Shown here: positions 13,987 to 20,975 of the stretch, piece by piece
How the letters are laid out: each line of letters starts with the position of its first letter
Numbering within the stretch: position 1 is the first letter of the stretch
Assembly: GCA_023433405.1 (NCBI GenBank)
Contig: JAEZCT010000026.1
Location: 1-30,462, forward strand
Direction of reading: 5' to 3'
DNA: 30,462 nucleotides
Source: Bacillota bacterium
Lineage (GTDB): Bacteria; Bacillota; Clostridia; Oscillospirales; Ruminococcaceae
Translations under genes and position numbers: made by a program
The notes under the pieces: model-generated
The model's input: the letters and a program-made list of their open reading frames with translations, nothing else
Told to the model about the DNA's origin: nothing
The model's database searches: none

Positions 13987-15561
13987 CTAGTTTAAAATTA
14001 CCCCACTGGAATAGTGCGAGCAATCGGGCTCCGAGAAATAAACCGCAATGCCGTTTCTGCCCCGCACCTTGGCCTGGTACAGCGCGATATCCGCGTCGTG
14101 CAAAAGGGACTGAAAGTGCCGGCTCATAGTCGGGCTGCCCGTCACCCCGATGCTGACGGTAAAGCAAACCGATTCGTCGGCGGCCTGCACTGCCTTTAGC
14201 AGCCGCTCGGCAATTATGCAGGCCTCGCGCAGGTTTAGGTACGGCAATATCATGGTAAACTCGTCGCCGCCAAGTCTCCCCAGCACGCCTTCGCCCTCCA
14301 GCAGGGCTTGGGCGGTTCGTGCAAAGCTTTTTAGCACCCGGTCGCCGGTTTGGTGACCGTAGGTGTCGTTAATATCCTTAAAATGGTCAATGTCAATGAT
14401 AAAAACGGTAACACAGGTATCGCTGTCACAGGGCAGGTGCTGAAAACCACGGTAGGCGTGGTCGATGCCCTCCCGGTTAAAGATGCCGGTCAGCGGGTCG
14501 GTTTGCGCCATTTGCCGCAGCTTGTACTCGTTATCCTTCTGCGCCGAGATATCGGTAAGCACCACCACATACCCCAGAGGCTCATCGGCTTGTCTGCCCA
14601 GGCGGTAGCGCTTAAAGGAGAGGCAGCCGCCGCCCGCGGGGAGCTTTATCTCGGTTTCATACCGCTCGTCCCGGGCTTCGTCGTCAATAAAGCAGGCATC
14701 CGGCACGGGCAGAAGATCATAGAGATGCGCGCCCAGCTTTACATCGCCCGTGGGTGTCACCTCGCGGGTCAGGCGGGCGGCGGCACTGTTAAAATCAATA
14801 ATCGTACCGTTTTCGTCCAGCACCAGCACCCCTTCATCCATCACCTCAAACACCTTGTTTCGTGCAATGGGAGAGAGCCCCAGAAACTCGTTGCGAAACA
14901 GGGCATAGCTAAATAACAGCATCCATGGCGCGTGCAGCACCGACATGGAGATGTATAGACCCATATCCTCCAAAAAGGCGGTCTTGATAAGGGTAAGCAG
15001 CGAGATAGAGACAAGGCTTACAATAATGATAAGCAGCGGCTTGCGCTGCCGGCGCGACAGCTTGCGCAGAAACAGCAGAAGGATAATGATAGCGATAAAG
15101 ACCAAACAAAAGTTAAACGCCAGCGCAAGGGTGCCAAGCGTGGTGGATTTTATAACAAGCACGCTGCCGAATAGCTCGCTGTGCTGTACGGCAAAGCTTT
15201 TGCGCATGAGGTGATGGTTTACGTCGGTAAAGACGAGAAGCAGCGCCGCCGCGTCAAACGCGGTGGAGATCCACACAAACAGCATGAGCCGATGATTCAT
15301 GGTGTAGCGGACGGCAAACCACAGGGTTGCGAGGGGCGACAAAAAAACCCCCACCTGCTGCAAATCGCGCCAAAACAGCATGGCGGCGACATCGGAGGCT
15401 TGCAGCTCCATAAACGCGCACAGCGACCAGATTAAAACCGCCAGAATCATCATAAACAGGTCGGTCGCACCCATAATCTTACTGCGGGTTGCGACAAATA
15501 CGGCGAGAAGGGAAAGCACGATGATGGATAGAATAAGCAGAATGCTTTGGACGAGCAGCAT
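13987..15561 (-). CDS. Membrane diguanylate cyclase: 7TM sensor, PAS, GGDEF
   Basis: A 524-residue signalling enzyme that should make cyclic di-GMP from two GTP. Residues 1-225 contain about seven membrane spans matching the N-terminal 7TM region seen in some histidine kinases and cyclases. A PAS-like domain covers about 236-340 (FEVMDEGVLVLDENGTIIDF, then GYVVVLTDISAQ). The GGDEF domain covers about 350-510 with an intact RLGGDEF active site (431-435), DPLTGIFNR, and FIIDIDHFKDINDTYGH. The inhibitory RxxD site that usually precedes GGDEF reads EGEG here, so product inhibition may be lost. There is no EAL domain. AAGGAG precedes the ATG. Two chemoreceptors and an HDOD protein elsewhere in the window fit a motile, c-di-GMP-using cell. 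Confidence 0.95.
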   Translation of the reverse strand: MLLVQSILLILSIIVLSLLAVFVATRSKIMGATDLFMMILAVLIWSLCAFMELQASDVAAMLFWRDLQQVGVFLSPLATLWFAVRYTMNHRLMLFVWISTAFDAAALLLVFTDVNHHLMRKSFAVQHSELFGSVLVIKSTTLGTLALAFNFCLVFIAIIILLLFLRKLSRRQRKPLLIIIVSLVSISLLTLIKTAFLEDMGLYISMSVLHAPWMLLFSYALFRNEFLGLSPIARNKVFEVMDEGVLVLDENGTIIDFNSAAARLTREVTPTGDVKLGAHLYDLLPVPDACFIDDEARDERYETEIKLPAGGGCLSFKRYRLGRQADEPLGYVVVLTDISAQKDNEYKLRQMAQTDPLTGIFNREGIDHAYRGFQHLPCDSDTCVTVFIIDIDHFKDINDTYGHQTGDRVLKSFARTAQALLEGEGVLGRLGGDEFTMILPYLNLREACIIAERLLKAVQAADESVCFTVSIGVTGSPTMSRHFQSLLHDADIALYQAKVRGRNGIAVYFSEPDCSHYSSGVILN

Positions 15562-15901
15562 ACGCGTCCACTCCTTGAATTAGTTAATCCGTTACTGCAA
15601 TGCAAACGGTAGTGTTTTTTCTGTAAATAGTACCTTTAAGTTTACCGGAAACCGCATTCTCTGCACTGTTAAGCTCACATAGCCTGCCTTTAAGCCTCAC
15701 TTTAGTTTTCTATTATAATCCAGCAGTATTATACCATTCTTTTCTTGTTACAAGCAACCATAAAAACGTCAAAAATCATTATATCCGGCTTCGCTTTAGC
15801 AAAATGAGAATGGCTGTGATTTTAATTTTAAACATGACACTACTTGTCATATACAGCCTGCTAGAATAAGGCTATCGCACGGGCAGGGTGCCGCAAGCAT
15901 A
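15562..15901. other. Gene-free region upstream of the GGDEF gene
   Basis: No supported gene. 15834-15850 is a perfect interrupted palindrome, ATGACA-CTACT-TGTCAT, suited to a dimeric regulator, about 230 bases before the zinc-ribbon gene and 270 bases before the GGDEF gene. No well-formed promoter could be assigned to it. Confidence 0.35.
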
Positions 15902-16033
15902 ATACCGCTATCCTCATAAAATGCTGAAGTGCAGAATTGAAGATAAAAATCCGCGTGAAAACCCCGGAGCAAAAGCCTTTCACCTGATTTTTATGCAGAC
16001 AGCCTTTTAAAGCGGATAAGCGGATAGTAGTAT
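15902..16033 (-). repeat. Degenerate 102-bp repeat, copy G (minus)
   Basis: Core similarity to the family is clear (GATAAAAATCCGCGTGAAAA, then CACCTGATTTTTATGC and GGATAGTAGTAT), but both arms carry substitutions and insertions, extending it to about 132 bases. The inner stem keeps GTGAAA/TTTCAC. It lies between divergent genes. Confidence 0.7.
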
Positions 16034-16083
16034 CAAGGCCGCCAGACCCGGAGCCAAGTAAATATAGTAGGGAGAGCTTAAAA

Positions 16084-16356
16084 ATGAGTGAACAAGCTAA
16101 ACTGTACTGCCAAAGCTGTGGAATGCCACTTGAAAAGCAGGAAGACAAGGGTTCCAACAAAGACGGCTCAAAGAGCGAGGAGTATTGCAGCTACTGCCTT
16201 CAAGAAGGAGCCTTCACAGAGATGATGACCATGGAGGAGATGATCGAGCTTTGCCTGAATTTCGGCATGGAGGAGGGTCTGTATACCGACCGCGACCAAG
16301 CAAAGCAGCAGATGCTCGAATGGTTCCCCTCCCTCAAGCGCTGGAGGACCGCATAA
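16084..16356 (+). CDS. Small zinc-ribbon protein
   Basis: A 90-residue protein with a four-cysteine zinc ribbon in residues 9-38: YCQSCGMPLEK, then YCSYCLQEG (CxxC...CxxC). The downstream helical part (MTMEEMIELCLNFGMEEG) is typical of the putative zinc-ribbon family (Pfam zinc_ribbon_2). Function is not established; members often sit beside transcription factors or stress proteins. AGGGAGA precedes the ATG. A GyrI-like gene follows after 36 bases, so the two are probably co-transcribed, and such pairing is seen in other Firmicutes. It may bind nucleic acid or protein. Confidence 0.85.
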   Translation: MSEQAKLYCQSCGMPLEKQEDKGSNKDGSKSEEYCSYCLQEGAFTEMMTMEEMIELCLNFGMEEGLYTDRDQAKQQMLEWFPSLKRWRTA

Positions 16357-16392
16357 GGACAGCCCATGAATGAGAAGGAGGGGAAGTAAGCG

Positions 16393-17073
16393 GTGCTAAA
16401 TAAAAAAGAGCAGGCAAGCCCTTTAAAAAAGCTGGACTTTAAAAAGGATAGCAAGGAGCTGTATAACCCGTCCGTCCAGCCGTCGCTGGTTACCGTGCCG
16501 GCGATGCGCTTTTTGATGGTGGATGGGAGGGGGAACCCCAATGAAGCGGGCGGAGACTATCAGCGGGCGGTGGAGCTATTGTACGCCGTGAGCTACACCA
16601 TAAAAATGAGTAAGCAGGGGGCGTTTCAGCCGGCGGGGTATGTGGATTTTACCGTCGCGCCGCTGGAGGGCTTGTGGTGGCTGGACGACGACACCACCCT
16701 TGATTTCTCGCAAAAGGAGAAATACTGCTGGACGTCCATGATACGCCAGCCGGATTTTGTGACGCAGGAGGTGTTTGAGTGGGCGAGGGCTGCGCGAAAG
16801 AAGGGGCCGGATACCGCGGGGCTGCGCCTGCAAAGCTATGACGAGGGGCTTTGTGTGCAGGCCATGCACATTGGCGCCTACGACTCCGAGCCGGAGACCA
16901 TCCGGAAAATGGAGGAGTTTATGGCACACAATGCGCTGGCAAGCGACCTTGGCAGCCCTTCTTCGGACGGAATGCCCCGCCGTCACCACGAGCTGTACCT
17001 GGGCGACCCGCGAAAGCTTGCACCCCACAAGAGGCGCACCATCCTGCGCCTGCCGGTAAAAAGGGTGCGGTAA
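16393..17073 (+). CDS. GyrI-like small-molecule-binding domain protein
   Basis: A 226-residue protein with a GyrI-like fold across most of its length. The region PSLVTVPAMRFLMVDGRGNP near residues 31-50 and the AVELLYAVSYTIK segment match stand-alone GyrI-like proteins. So do WWLDDD, QVMHIGAY-like QAMHIGAYDSE, and the C-terminal HHELYLGDPRK. The start is a GTG preceded by AAGGAGGGG. GyrI-like (SHS2) domains bind small cationic or amphipathic ligands in regulators such as BmrR; stand-alone versions have been linked to xenobiotic binding or hydrolysis, and no activity is assumed here. It is the second gene of a pair with the zinc-ribbon protein and ends in a strong hairpin. Confidence 0.88.
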   Translation: MLNKKEQASPLKKLDFKKDSKELYNPSVQPSLVTVPAMRFLMVDGRGNPNEAGGDYQRAVELLYAVSYTIKMSKQGAFQPAGYVDFTVAPLEGLWWLDDDTTLDFSQKEKYCWTSMIRQPDFVTQEVFEWARAARKKGPDTAGLRLQSYDEGLCVQAMHIGAYDSEPETIRKMEEFMAHNALASDLGSPSSDGMPRRHHELYLGDPRKLAPHKRRTILRLPVKRVR

Positions 17074-17096
17074 ATCTCAACTGGAGCAAAAAGGGA

Positions 17097-17130
17097 CCGA
17101 AAATGCACATGTGCGAGTGTGCATTTTCGG
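17097..17130 (+). terminator. Terminator hairpin after the GyrI-like gene
   Basis: CCGAAAATGCACA pairs perfectly with TGTGCATTTTCGG around an 8-base loop, 23 bases past the stop. CTTATTTGATTTATAC follows, where a 102-bp repeat begins. Confidence 0.8.
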
Positions 17131-17142
17131 CTTATTTGATTT

Positions 17143-17244
17143 ATACTATTATCCGATTAAAAAGTGTATAAAAATCAAGTCAAAATCTTTAACTTATGGA
17201 TTTTGACGCGGATTTTTATCTACACTTTTATCGGAGAATAGTAT
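17143..17244 (+). repeat. 102-bp palindromic repeat, copy H (plus)
   Basis: Inner stem is GTCAAAATC/GATTTTGAC, a perfect 9-bp stem with C-G at the third position. Subtype 1 arms. It begins 12 bases after the GyrI-like terminator and reads in that gene's direction. The remaining 17245-17377 leads into the sigma gene and contains CGTC at about 17340, a possible ECF -10 element of low confidence. Confidence 0.92.
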
Positions 17245-17377
17245 TATATATATCATGACGCGTGGGGTATTCTTCCGATTCCCTTAAAAAGTGAAGAAAA
17301 AAAGATTGATATAACATTTTGCAGAGCAATAAAAACAGCCGTCTTATGCATCTATACTTTGAGAGAGGAGAGCCGAA

Positions 17378-17866
17378 ATGGGAATTAGTAAAAAAGACTA
17401 TGTAGAGCAGGTGGAGCAGAACAAAAAAAGCCTGTACCGCGTCGCCTACAGCTACATGAGGGAGCAAGCCCTTGCAATGGATGCCGTGGATGAAGCCGTT
17501 TACAAGGGTTATGTGAACAGAGGCAAATTACAAAAAGAGGAGTGCTTTAAAACATGGATTACCCGGATTGTAGTAAACGAATGCCTGCAGCAGCTGCGCA
17601 AGAAAAAGCGGGAGGTTTTGGTTGATGAGCTCTCCGGTAACGCGGCGGCGCTTAATAACCCACATATGACGTCGGAGGAGATGGACGCTTTTCCCATAAA
17701 AGAAGCGTTAAGCAAGCTTTCTCAGGAGCTTGCAAGCATTATCTATCTGCGCTTTTTTGGCGGCTACACCCTCGCGGAAACGGCGGCGATTTTAAAGGTG
17801 CCCCAAGGCACCGTAGCAACCAGAGAGCGAAGGGCGCTTGCCTTGCTAAGGCTCGAGCTGCTATAA
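17378..17866 (+). CDS. ECF-type RNA polymerase sigma factor
   Basis: A 162-residue group IV sigma factor. Region 2 spans about 17-75 (SLYRVAYSYMREQALAMDAV, then CFKTWITRIVVNECLQQLRK), and region 4 spans about 105-158 (LSQELASIIYLRFFGGYTLA, then VPQGTVATRERRAL), a complete HTH. GAGAGGAG precedes the ATG. It is followed after 45 bases by a DUF4179 membrane protein that is the likely anti-sigma factor. This pairing is common in Clostridia and Bacilli. It probably directs its own operon and envelope-stress genes. The promoter motif could not be assigned with confidence. Confidence 0.95.
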   Translation: MGISKKDYVEQVEQNKKSLYRVAYSYMREQALAMDAVDEAVYKGYVNRGKLQKEECFKTWITRIVVNECLQQLRKKKREVLVDELSGNAAALNNPHMTSEEMDAFPIKEALSKLSQELASIIYLRFFGGYTLAETAAILKVPQGTVATRERRALALLRLELL

Positions 17867-17911
17867 CAACCGATGGCAAAAACTTATTGAGAGACAGAGA
17901 GGGGTAAAAGT

Positions 17912-19318
17912 ATGGATCAAGATCGATATATCGAATACGACGGTCTCGTGCGGGATACCTTTGATTACCCGCAGGAGCTTAACGGCGTAAATAAACGGCT
18001 AAGCCAGAGATTACGGCGGCGGTTTACCCAGCGTGTGATAGCAAACACGTCCGCCTTTGTTGGTTGCATGGTTCTTTTTGCCGCGTTGGTTAACACCTCC
18101 GCGGTCTTTGCGCAGACGGTTAACAGCATCCCCATTATCGGCGATTTGGCGGATATTATGAAATTTGACCGGGGGCTGCACAACGCAATAAATAACCGGT
18201 ATGCGCAGGAGGTAAACCTTAAGCAGAGCGCGAACGGCTACACCTTAGAGCTGCCGTATGTAATTGCCGACAGCAAGAGGCTGGTACTTCTCTTTCAAAT
18301 GCCGGAAAAGCTGCTTAATCAGGGCGGTAAGGATGCATATCAGGTCTTGGCGGATGACAGTATCTTTCGCACGCTTGATGCAGCAAGCGTTAACTACTGG
18401 AATCTTGCGGAGCATGAGAATGCCGCCTTGCGCGGGCTGCAGGCCATAAGCATACGCACCGATGAGTCTGAAATTCCCAAGGAGATTACCATCCCCATTT
18501 CGCTTGTGCGGCTAAACGGCAAGACGAAAGACGCCAATAAGGACAACTCCAGTGCAGTCCCTAATGAAAATATAGAGGGAAAGCCTGCGGTTTTAGCCAG
18601 CTACCAGTTTAAGCTTAGGCTAAACGATTTTGCACAGCCGGTTACCACGCGGTTAGACCGACGGGTGCAGGTGCTTGGGCAGACCGTAATGCTTGAGTCT
18701 GTAACCGAATACGCCACCGGCGTTGAGATTCGGGCGACGGCGCCGAACGACGGCACCGCAATTATCAGCGGTCTGGAATTCAGGGGTATTGATGAAAAAG
18801 GCGGAATCTGGAAAATGCCAGAAACGTCAGCACAGGCGGTGACCTTTCATGATGCCTCGGCGGACATTATTTACTATTTAGAAAACAACTATTTCGGCGA
18901 CGCGTCCCTATCCGAGCTGGAGCTTACGGGCGTAGGCATGTTTATGAAGGCTGAAGAAAAGGTAACCGTAAACCTAACAGAAAAGACAATGTTGCCCGCC
19001 CTGCCCGATTTGTATATTAAAAATATAGAAAAACGGGGAAGCAACGCGCACATTACCTTTGAGTCTTCCGTTCGCGGTCTGAGTATGGATGATATCGTGG
19101 TATTCGATACCCGCTATGAGGATCAAAAAAGCAATGCGCATGTTATGACGGATTATCAGCGTTCCAGCCAGGATGGCGGTAAAACGCAGTACAGCATAAC
19201 CGTAGCCTGGCCGCAGGATAATAAGGTGATACTAAAAAGATACAGAGACCCCGTAAAAAGCCTGCAAAACCCCGTTAAAATATCATTGAATAAAGGAACT
19301 GATACTAATCCCTCATAA
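17912..19318 (+). CDS. DUF4179 membrane protein, likely anti-sigma factor
   Basis: A 468-residue protein with a short cytoplasmic N-terminus (1-43, rich in Arg near 33-41), one membrane span (about 44-67) and a large extracellular domain of the DUF4179 type. The topology and the co-transcribed ECF sigma gene argue that the N-terminus holds the sigma factor until an outside signal is sensed. A canonical zinc anti-sigma motif (HxxxCxxC) is not seen. AGAGGGG precedes the ATG. The last four residues and the stop codon come from a degenerate copy of the 102-bp repeat that begins at 19302, so the original C-terminus was probably changed by that insertion. Confidence 0.88.
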   Translation: MDQDRYIEYDGLVRDTFDYPQELNGVNKRLSQRLRRRFTQRVIANTSAFVGCMVLFAALVNTSAVFAQTVNSIPIIGDLADIMKFDRGLHNAINNRYAQEVNLKQSANGYTLELPYVIADSKRLVLLFQMPEKLLNQGGKDAYQVLADDSIFRTLDAASVNYWNLAEHENAALRGLQAISIRTDESEIPKEITIPISLVRLNGKTKDANKDNSSAVPNENIEGKPAVLASYQFKLRLNDFAQPVTTRLDRRVQVLGQTVMLESVTEYATGVEIRATAPNDGTAIISGLEFRGIDEKGGIWKMPETSAQAVTFHDASADIIYYLENNYFGDASLSELELTGVGMFMKAEEKVTVNLTEKTMLPALPDLYIKNIEKRGSNAHITFESSVRGLSMDDIVVFDTRYEDQKSNAHVMTDYQRSSQDGGKTQYSITVAWPQDNKVILKRYRDPVKSLQNPVKISLNKGTDTNPS

Positions 19319-19417
19319 AGAGTAGAATTGCAGATAAGAGTACTCGTGAAAACCCATAAACGAAAGCGTTTCAACTGATTTTATACAGAATACCCTTTTA
19401 GCTCGGTTATTCGTATA
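19302..19417 (-). repeat. Degenerate 102-bp repeat, copy I (minus), overlapping a gene end
   Basis: Recognisable by ATACTAATCCCTCA at its right end, CGTGAAAACCCATAAA in the core (partner GTTTCAACTG) and CGGTTATTCGTAT at the left end. It supplies the codons Thr-Asn-Pro-Ser-stop of the DUF4179 gene. A CCAAG/CTTGG hairpin (about 19427-19452) lies beyond its left end. Confidence 0.75.
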
Positions 19418-19472
19418 AAGCCTATACCAAGCCCGTTTGAAGCGAAACTTGGTAGGAGGGGGAGAAGCATAC

Positions 19473-19522
19473 AAAAGGGGCGGGAGTTTTCAACATAACC
19501 GTTGGAAACTCCCGCCCCTTTT
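19473..19522. terminator. Strong bidirectional terminator-like hairpin
   Basis: A 17-bp perfect G/C-rich stem with AAAA at the 5' base and TTTT at the 3' base. It continues through one wobble to CAAC/GTTG, with a 6-base loop ATAACC. The A/T ends make it suitable for termination in both directions. It is 155 bases past the DUF4179 stop. Confidence 0.8.
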
Positions 19523-19766
19523 CGCGCCGTTTGCGCCGGTTTTCAACAGCGGGGGTGTGGAAATGTCGAAAAAAGGCGGCGCGGGGGCAAAATTGCGGCG
19601 CTGGGGGGCATTTGTAGAAATATACTATATCATGAATATATGCCAATGCGTAAAATAATTGTTACCAGATATGGTGTAGGCGGCACAAACACAGCCTAAC
19701 GATTACGAAGTGTTATATTTTGCGCCGCTATTTTTGATTTCCACCATTTCAACACAGTTTTCAACA
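19486..19766. other. Cluster of GTTTTCAACA motifs
   Basis: The 10-mer GTTTTCAACA occurs exactly at 19486, 19539 and 19757 on the plus strand. ATTTCAACAC is at 19746 and TGTGGAAA at 19556. They differ from the DnaA box TTATCCACA at two positions. The cluster may be DnaA-related or belong to another regulator. No gene is supported in this interval. Confidence 0.35.
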
Positions 19767-19877
19767 TCCTTCGTTAAAAGGCGTTAAAAACATTTTTGTG
19801 TCACAAACCGCTGCGCCAAGCGGATTTTTCGGAATTTTTACACAAAGGCAAGAAAAAAAGGCACGCTCCCTTTCCTT

Positions 19878-19990
19878 ATACTTATATCCGATTTAAAAGA
19901 GTATAAAAATCAAGTGAAAAGCTTTAATTTATGGGTTTTCACGCGGTTTCTTATTATAAGGTCTTGCTCTTTTTGAGGGGCTTAGTATAA
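19878..19990 (+). repeat. 102-bp repeat, copy J (plus, altered right arm)
   Basis: The left arm and core are standard (ATATCCGATTTAAAAGAG, GTGAAAAGC with GGTTTTCAC). The right arm instead reads CTTATTATAAGGTCTTGC, then CTCTTTTTGAGGGGCTTAGT, longer by about ten bases. AAAAGAG still pairs with CTCTTTT. It lies in the 940-base gene-free region. Confidence 0.82.
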
Positions 19991-20083
19991 CGCGCCCTAG
20001 TATAAAAAGAGAAACCACGAAGCAGCGCCATAGGGGAAGTTAAAACGTAGAAAAGTTAGATAAATACGGAAAATAAAATCGGG

Positions 20084-20109
20084 CAAAAAAAGTGGGCTAA
20101 CGAGAGCCC
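20084..20109 (-). terminator. Intrinsic terminator on the minus strand
   Basis: On the minus strand GGGCT-N6-AGCCC is followed by ACTTTTTTT. It lies about 150 bases past the tadA stop and could end either the tadA transcript or a short RNA started from the TATAAT-like box at 20191-20186. Confidence 0.65.
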
Positions 20110-20157
20110 AAGTTCAAATCAGTATAAAATTAAATTATAAAGGAGGGGGATTGTCTA

Positions 20158-20174
20158 GAACAGTTAAACTGTTC
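20158..20174. promoter_or_regulatory. Perfect palindrome, operator candidate
   Basis: GAACAGTT-A-AACTGTTC, 8-bp arms around one base. Additional half-sites AACAGT (20176) and AACAGTTA (20191) follow at nearly regular spacing. This is an arrayed binding-site pattern in DNA with no gene of its own, between tadA and the DUF4179 gene. Confidence 0.45.
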
Positions 20175-20259
20175 CAACAGTACTAATTATAACAGTTAAA
20201 TATAACAAAATTATGAATACTTCGTGAACAACGACACAAAGAAGGACTAATTTTGTAAT

Positions 20260-20730
20260 TTATTGTCTCTTTTTTCGCAGCAGCTCAAAAAACTCCGAAA
20301 GAATCCCGGCGCACTCCTTTTCAAGTATCCCGCAGGTGACAAGGGGGCGATGGTTAAACGGCATTTCAAACAGCGCGGCTACGCTGCGCACCGCCCCGGC
20401 CTTGGGGTCCAGCGCGCCGATGATTACGCGGCGCACGCGTGCGTTAATAATCGCGCCCGCGCACATTGGGCAGGGCTCCAGTGTCACATACAGGTCGCAG
20501 TCCGAAAGCCGCCAGCTGCCAAGGGTGCGGCAGGCGCTTTCTATGGCGGTCAGCTCGGCGTGAAGGGTGGCGCAGCGGTCGGTTTCCCTGCGGTTATAGC
20601 CGGCACCCACAACCCTGCCATCCAGCATAACAACGGCGCCCACGGGTACCTCGCCAAGCTCATAGGCAAGACGCGCCTGCCCAAGCGCAAGGGACATATA
20701 GGCTTCGTGGTTCTCTGCGGGCTGTGGCAT
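20260..20730 (-). CDS. tadA: tRNA-specific adenosine deaminase
   Basis: Converts adenosine 34 to inosine in the anticodon of tRNA-Arg(ACG), which is needed to read CGN codons. The start at 20730 (MPQPAENHEA) follows TGGAGGAT and gives 156 residues, normal for TadA. An open frame continues upstream to 20823, but those codons lie in or next to repeat copy K and should not be annotated as protein. The zinc site is complete: His57-Ala-Glu59 (LHAELTAI) and Cys87/Cys90 (EPCPMCAGAI), with GEVPVGAV and NRRET typical of TadA. It follows the CPBP protease gene on the minus strand, separated by a hairpin and a repeat. Confidence 0.95.
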   Translation of the reverse strand: MPQPAENHEAYMSLALGQARLAYELGEVPVGAVVMLDGRVVGAGYNRRETDRCATLHAELTAIESACRTLGSWRLSDCDLYVTLEPCPMCAGAIINARVRRVIIGALDPKAGAVRSVAALFEMPFNHRPLVTCGILEKECAGILSEFFELLRKKRQ

Positions 20731-20774
20731 TCTAATCCTCCATCCTGACCTAAAAAGGCTTTGGGCTATCCATA

Positions 20775-20876
20775 ATACTATTCTCCGATAAAAGTGTTGA
20801 TAAAAATCCGCGTCAAAATCCATAAATTAAAGGTTTTGACTTGATTTTTATACACTTTATAATCGGATAATAGTAT
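20775..20876 (-). repeat. 102-bp palindromic repeat, copy K (minus)
   Basis: Inner stem is GTCAAAA/TTTTGAC (C-G at the third position). Subtype 1 arms. On the minus strand its left end lies two bases after a GGCGGC/GCCGCC hairpin that follows the CPBP gene. Its translation produces a spurious N-terminal extension in the tadA frame. Confidence 0.92.
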
Positions 20877-20878
20877 AA

Positions 20879-20896
20879 GGCGGCGTATTAGCCGCC
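20879..20896 (-). terminator. Hairpin following the CPBP gene
   Basis: On the minus strand GGCGGC-TAATAC-GCCGCC, followed immediately by TTATACTATT, the left end of repeat copy K. It lies 80 bases past the CPBP stop. Confidence 0.55.
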
Positions 20897-20975
20897 CCGT
20901 AATACGGTTTACGTTAAAATAAGTGAAGAACCAATTATAGCGGCAGGATGCGGTAACCGGAGGCGAAGCCAAACG

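Noticed and set aside
19437..19658. 73-codon plus-strand frame
   Set aside because: It is translated through the strong 22-pair hairpin and the GTTTTCAACA cluster, and has low-complexity Gly/Lys-rich content typical of chance frames.
20094..20130. tRNA-like T-loop GTTCAAATC at 20111-20119
   Set aside because: No T-stem, acceptor or anticodon arms can be formed around it; the upstream GGGCT/AGCCC belongs to a terminator on the other strand.
20109..20260. Signal recognition particle RNA downstream of tadA, as seen in some Firmicutes
   Set aside because: The conserved GGAAGGGAGCA and tetraloop region of SRP RNA is not found on the minus strand between 20260 and 19420.
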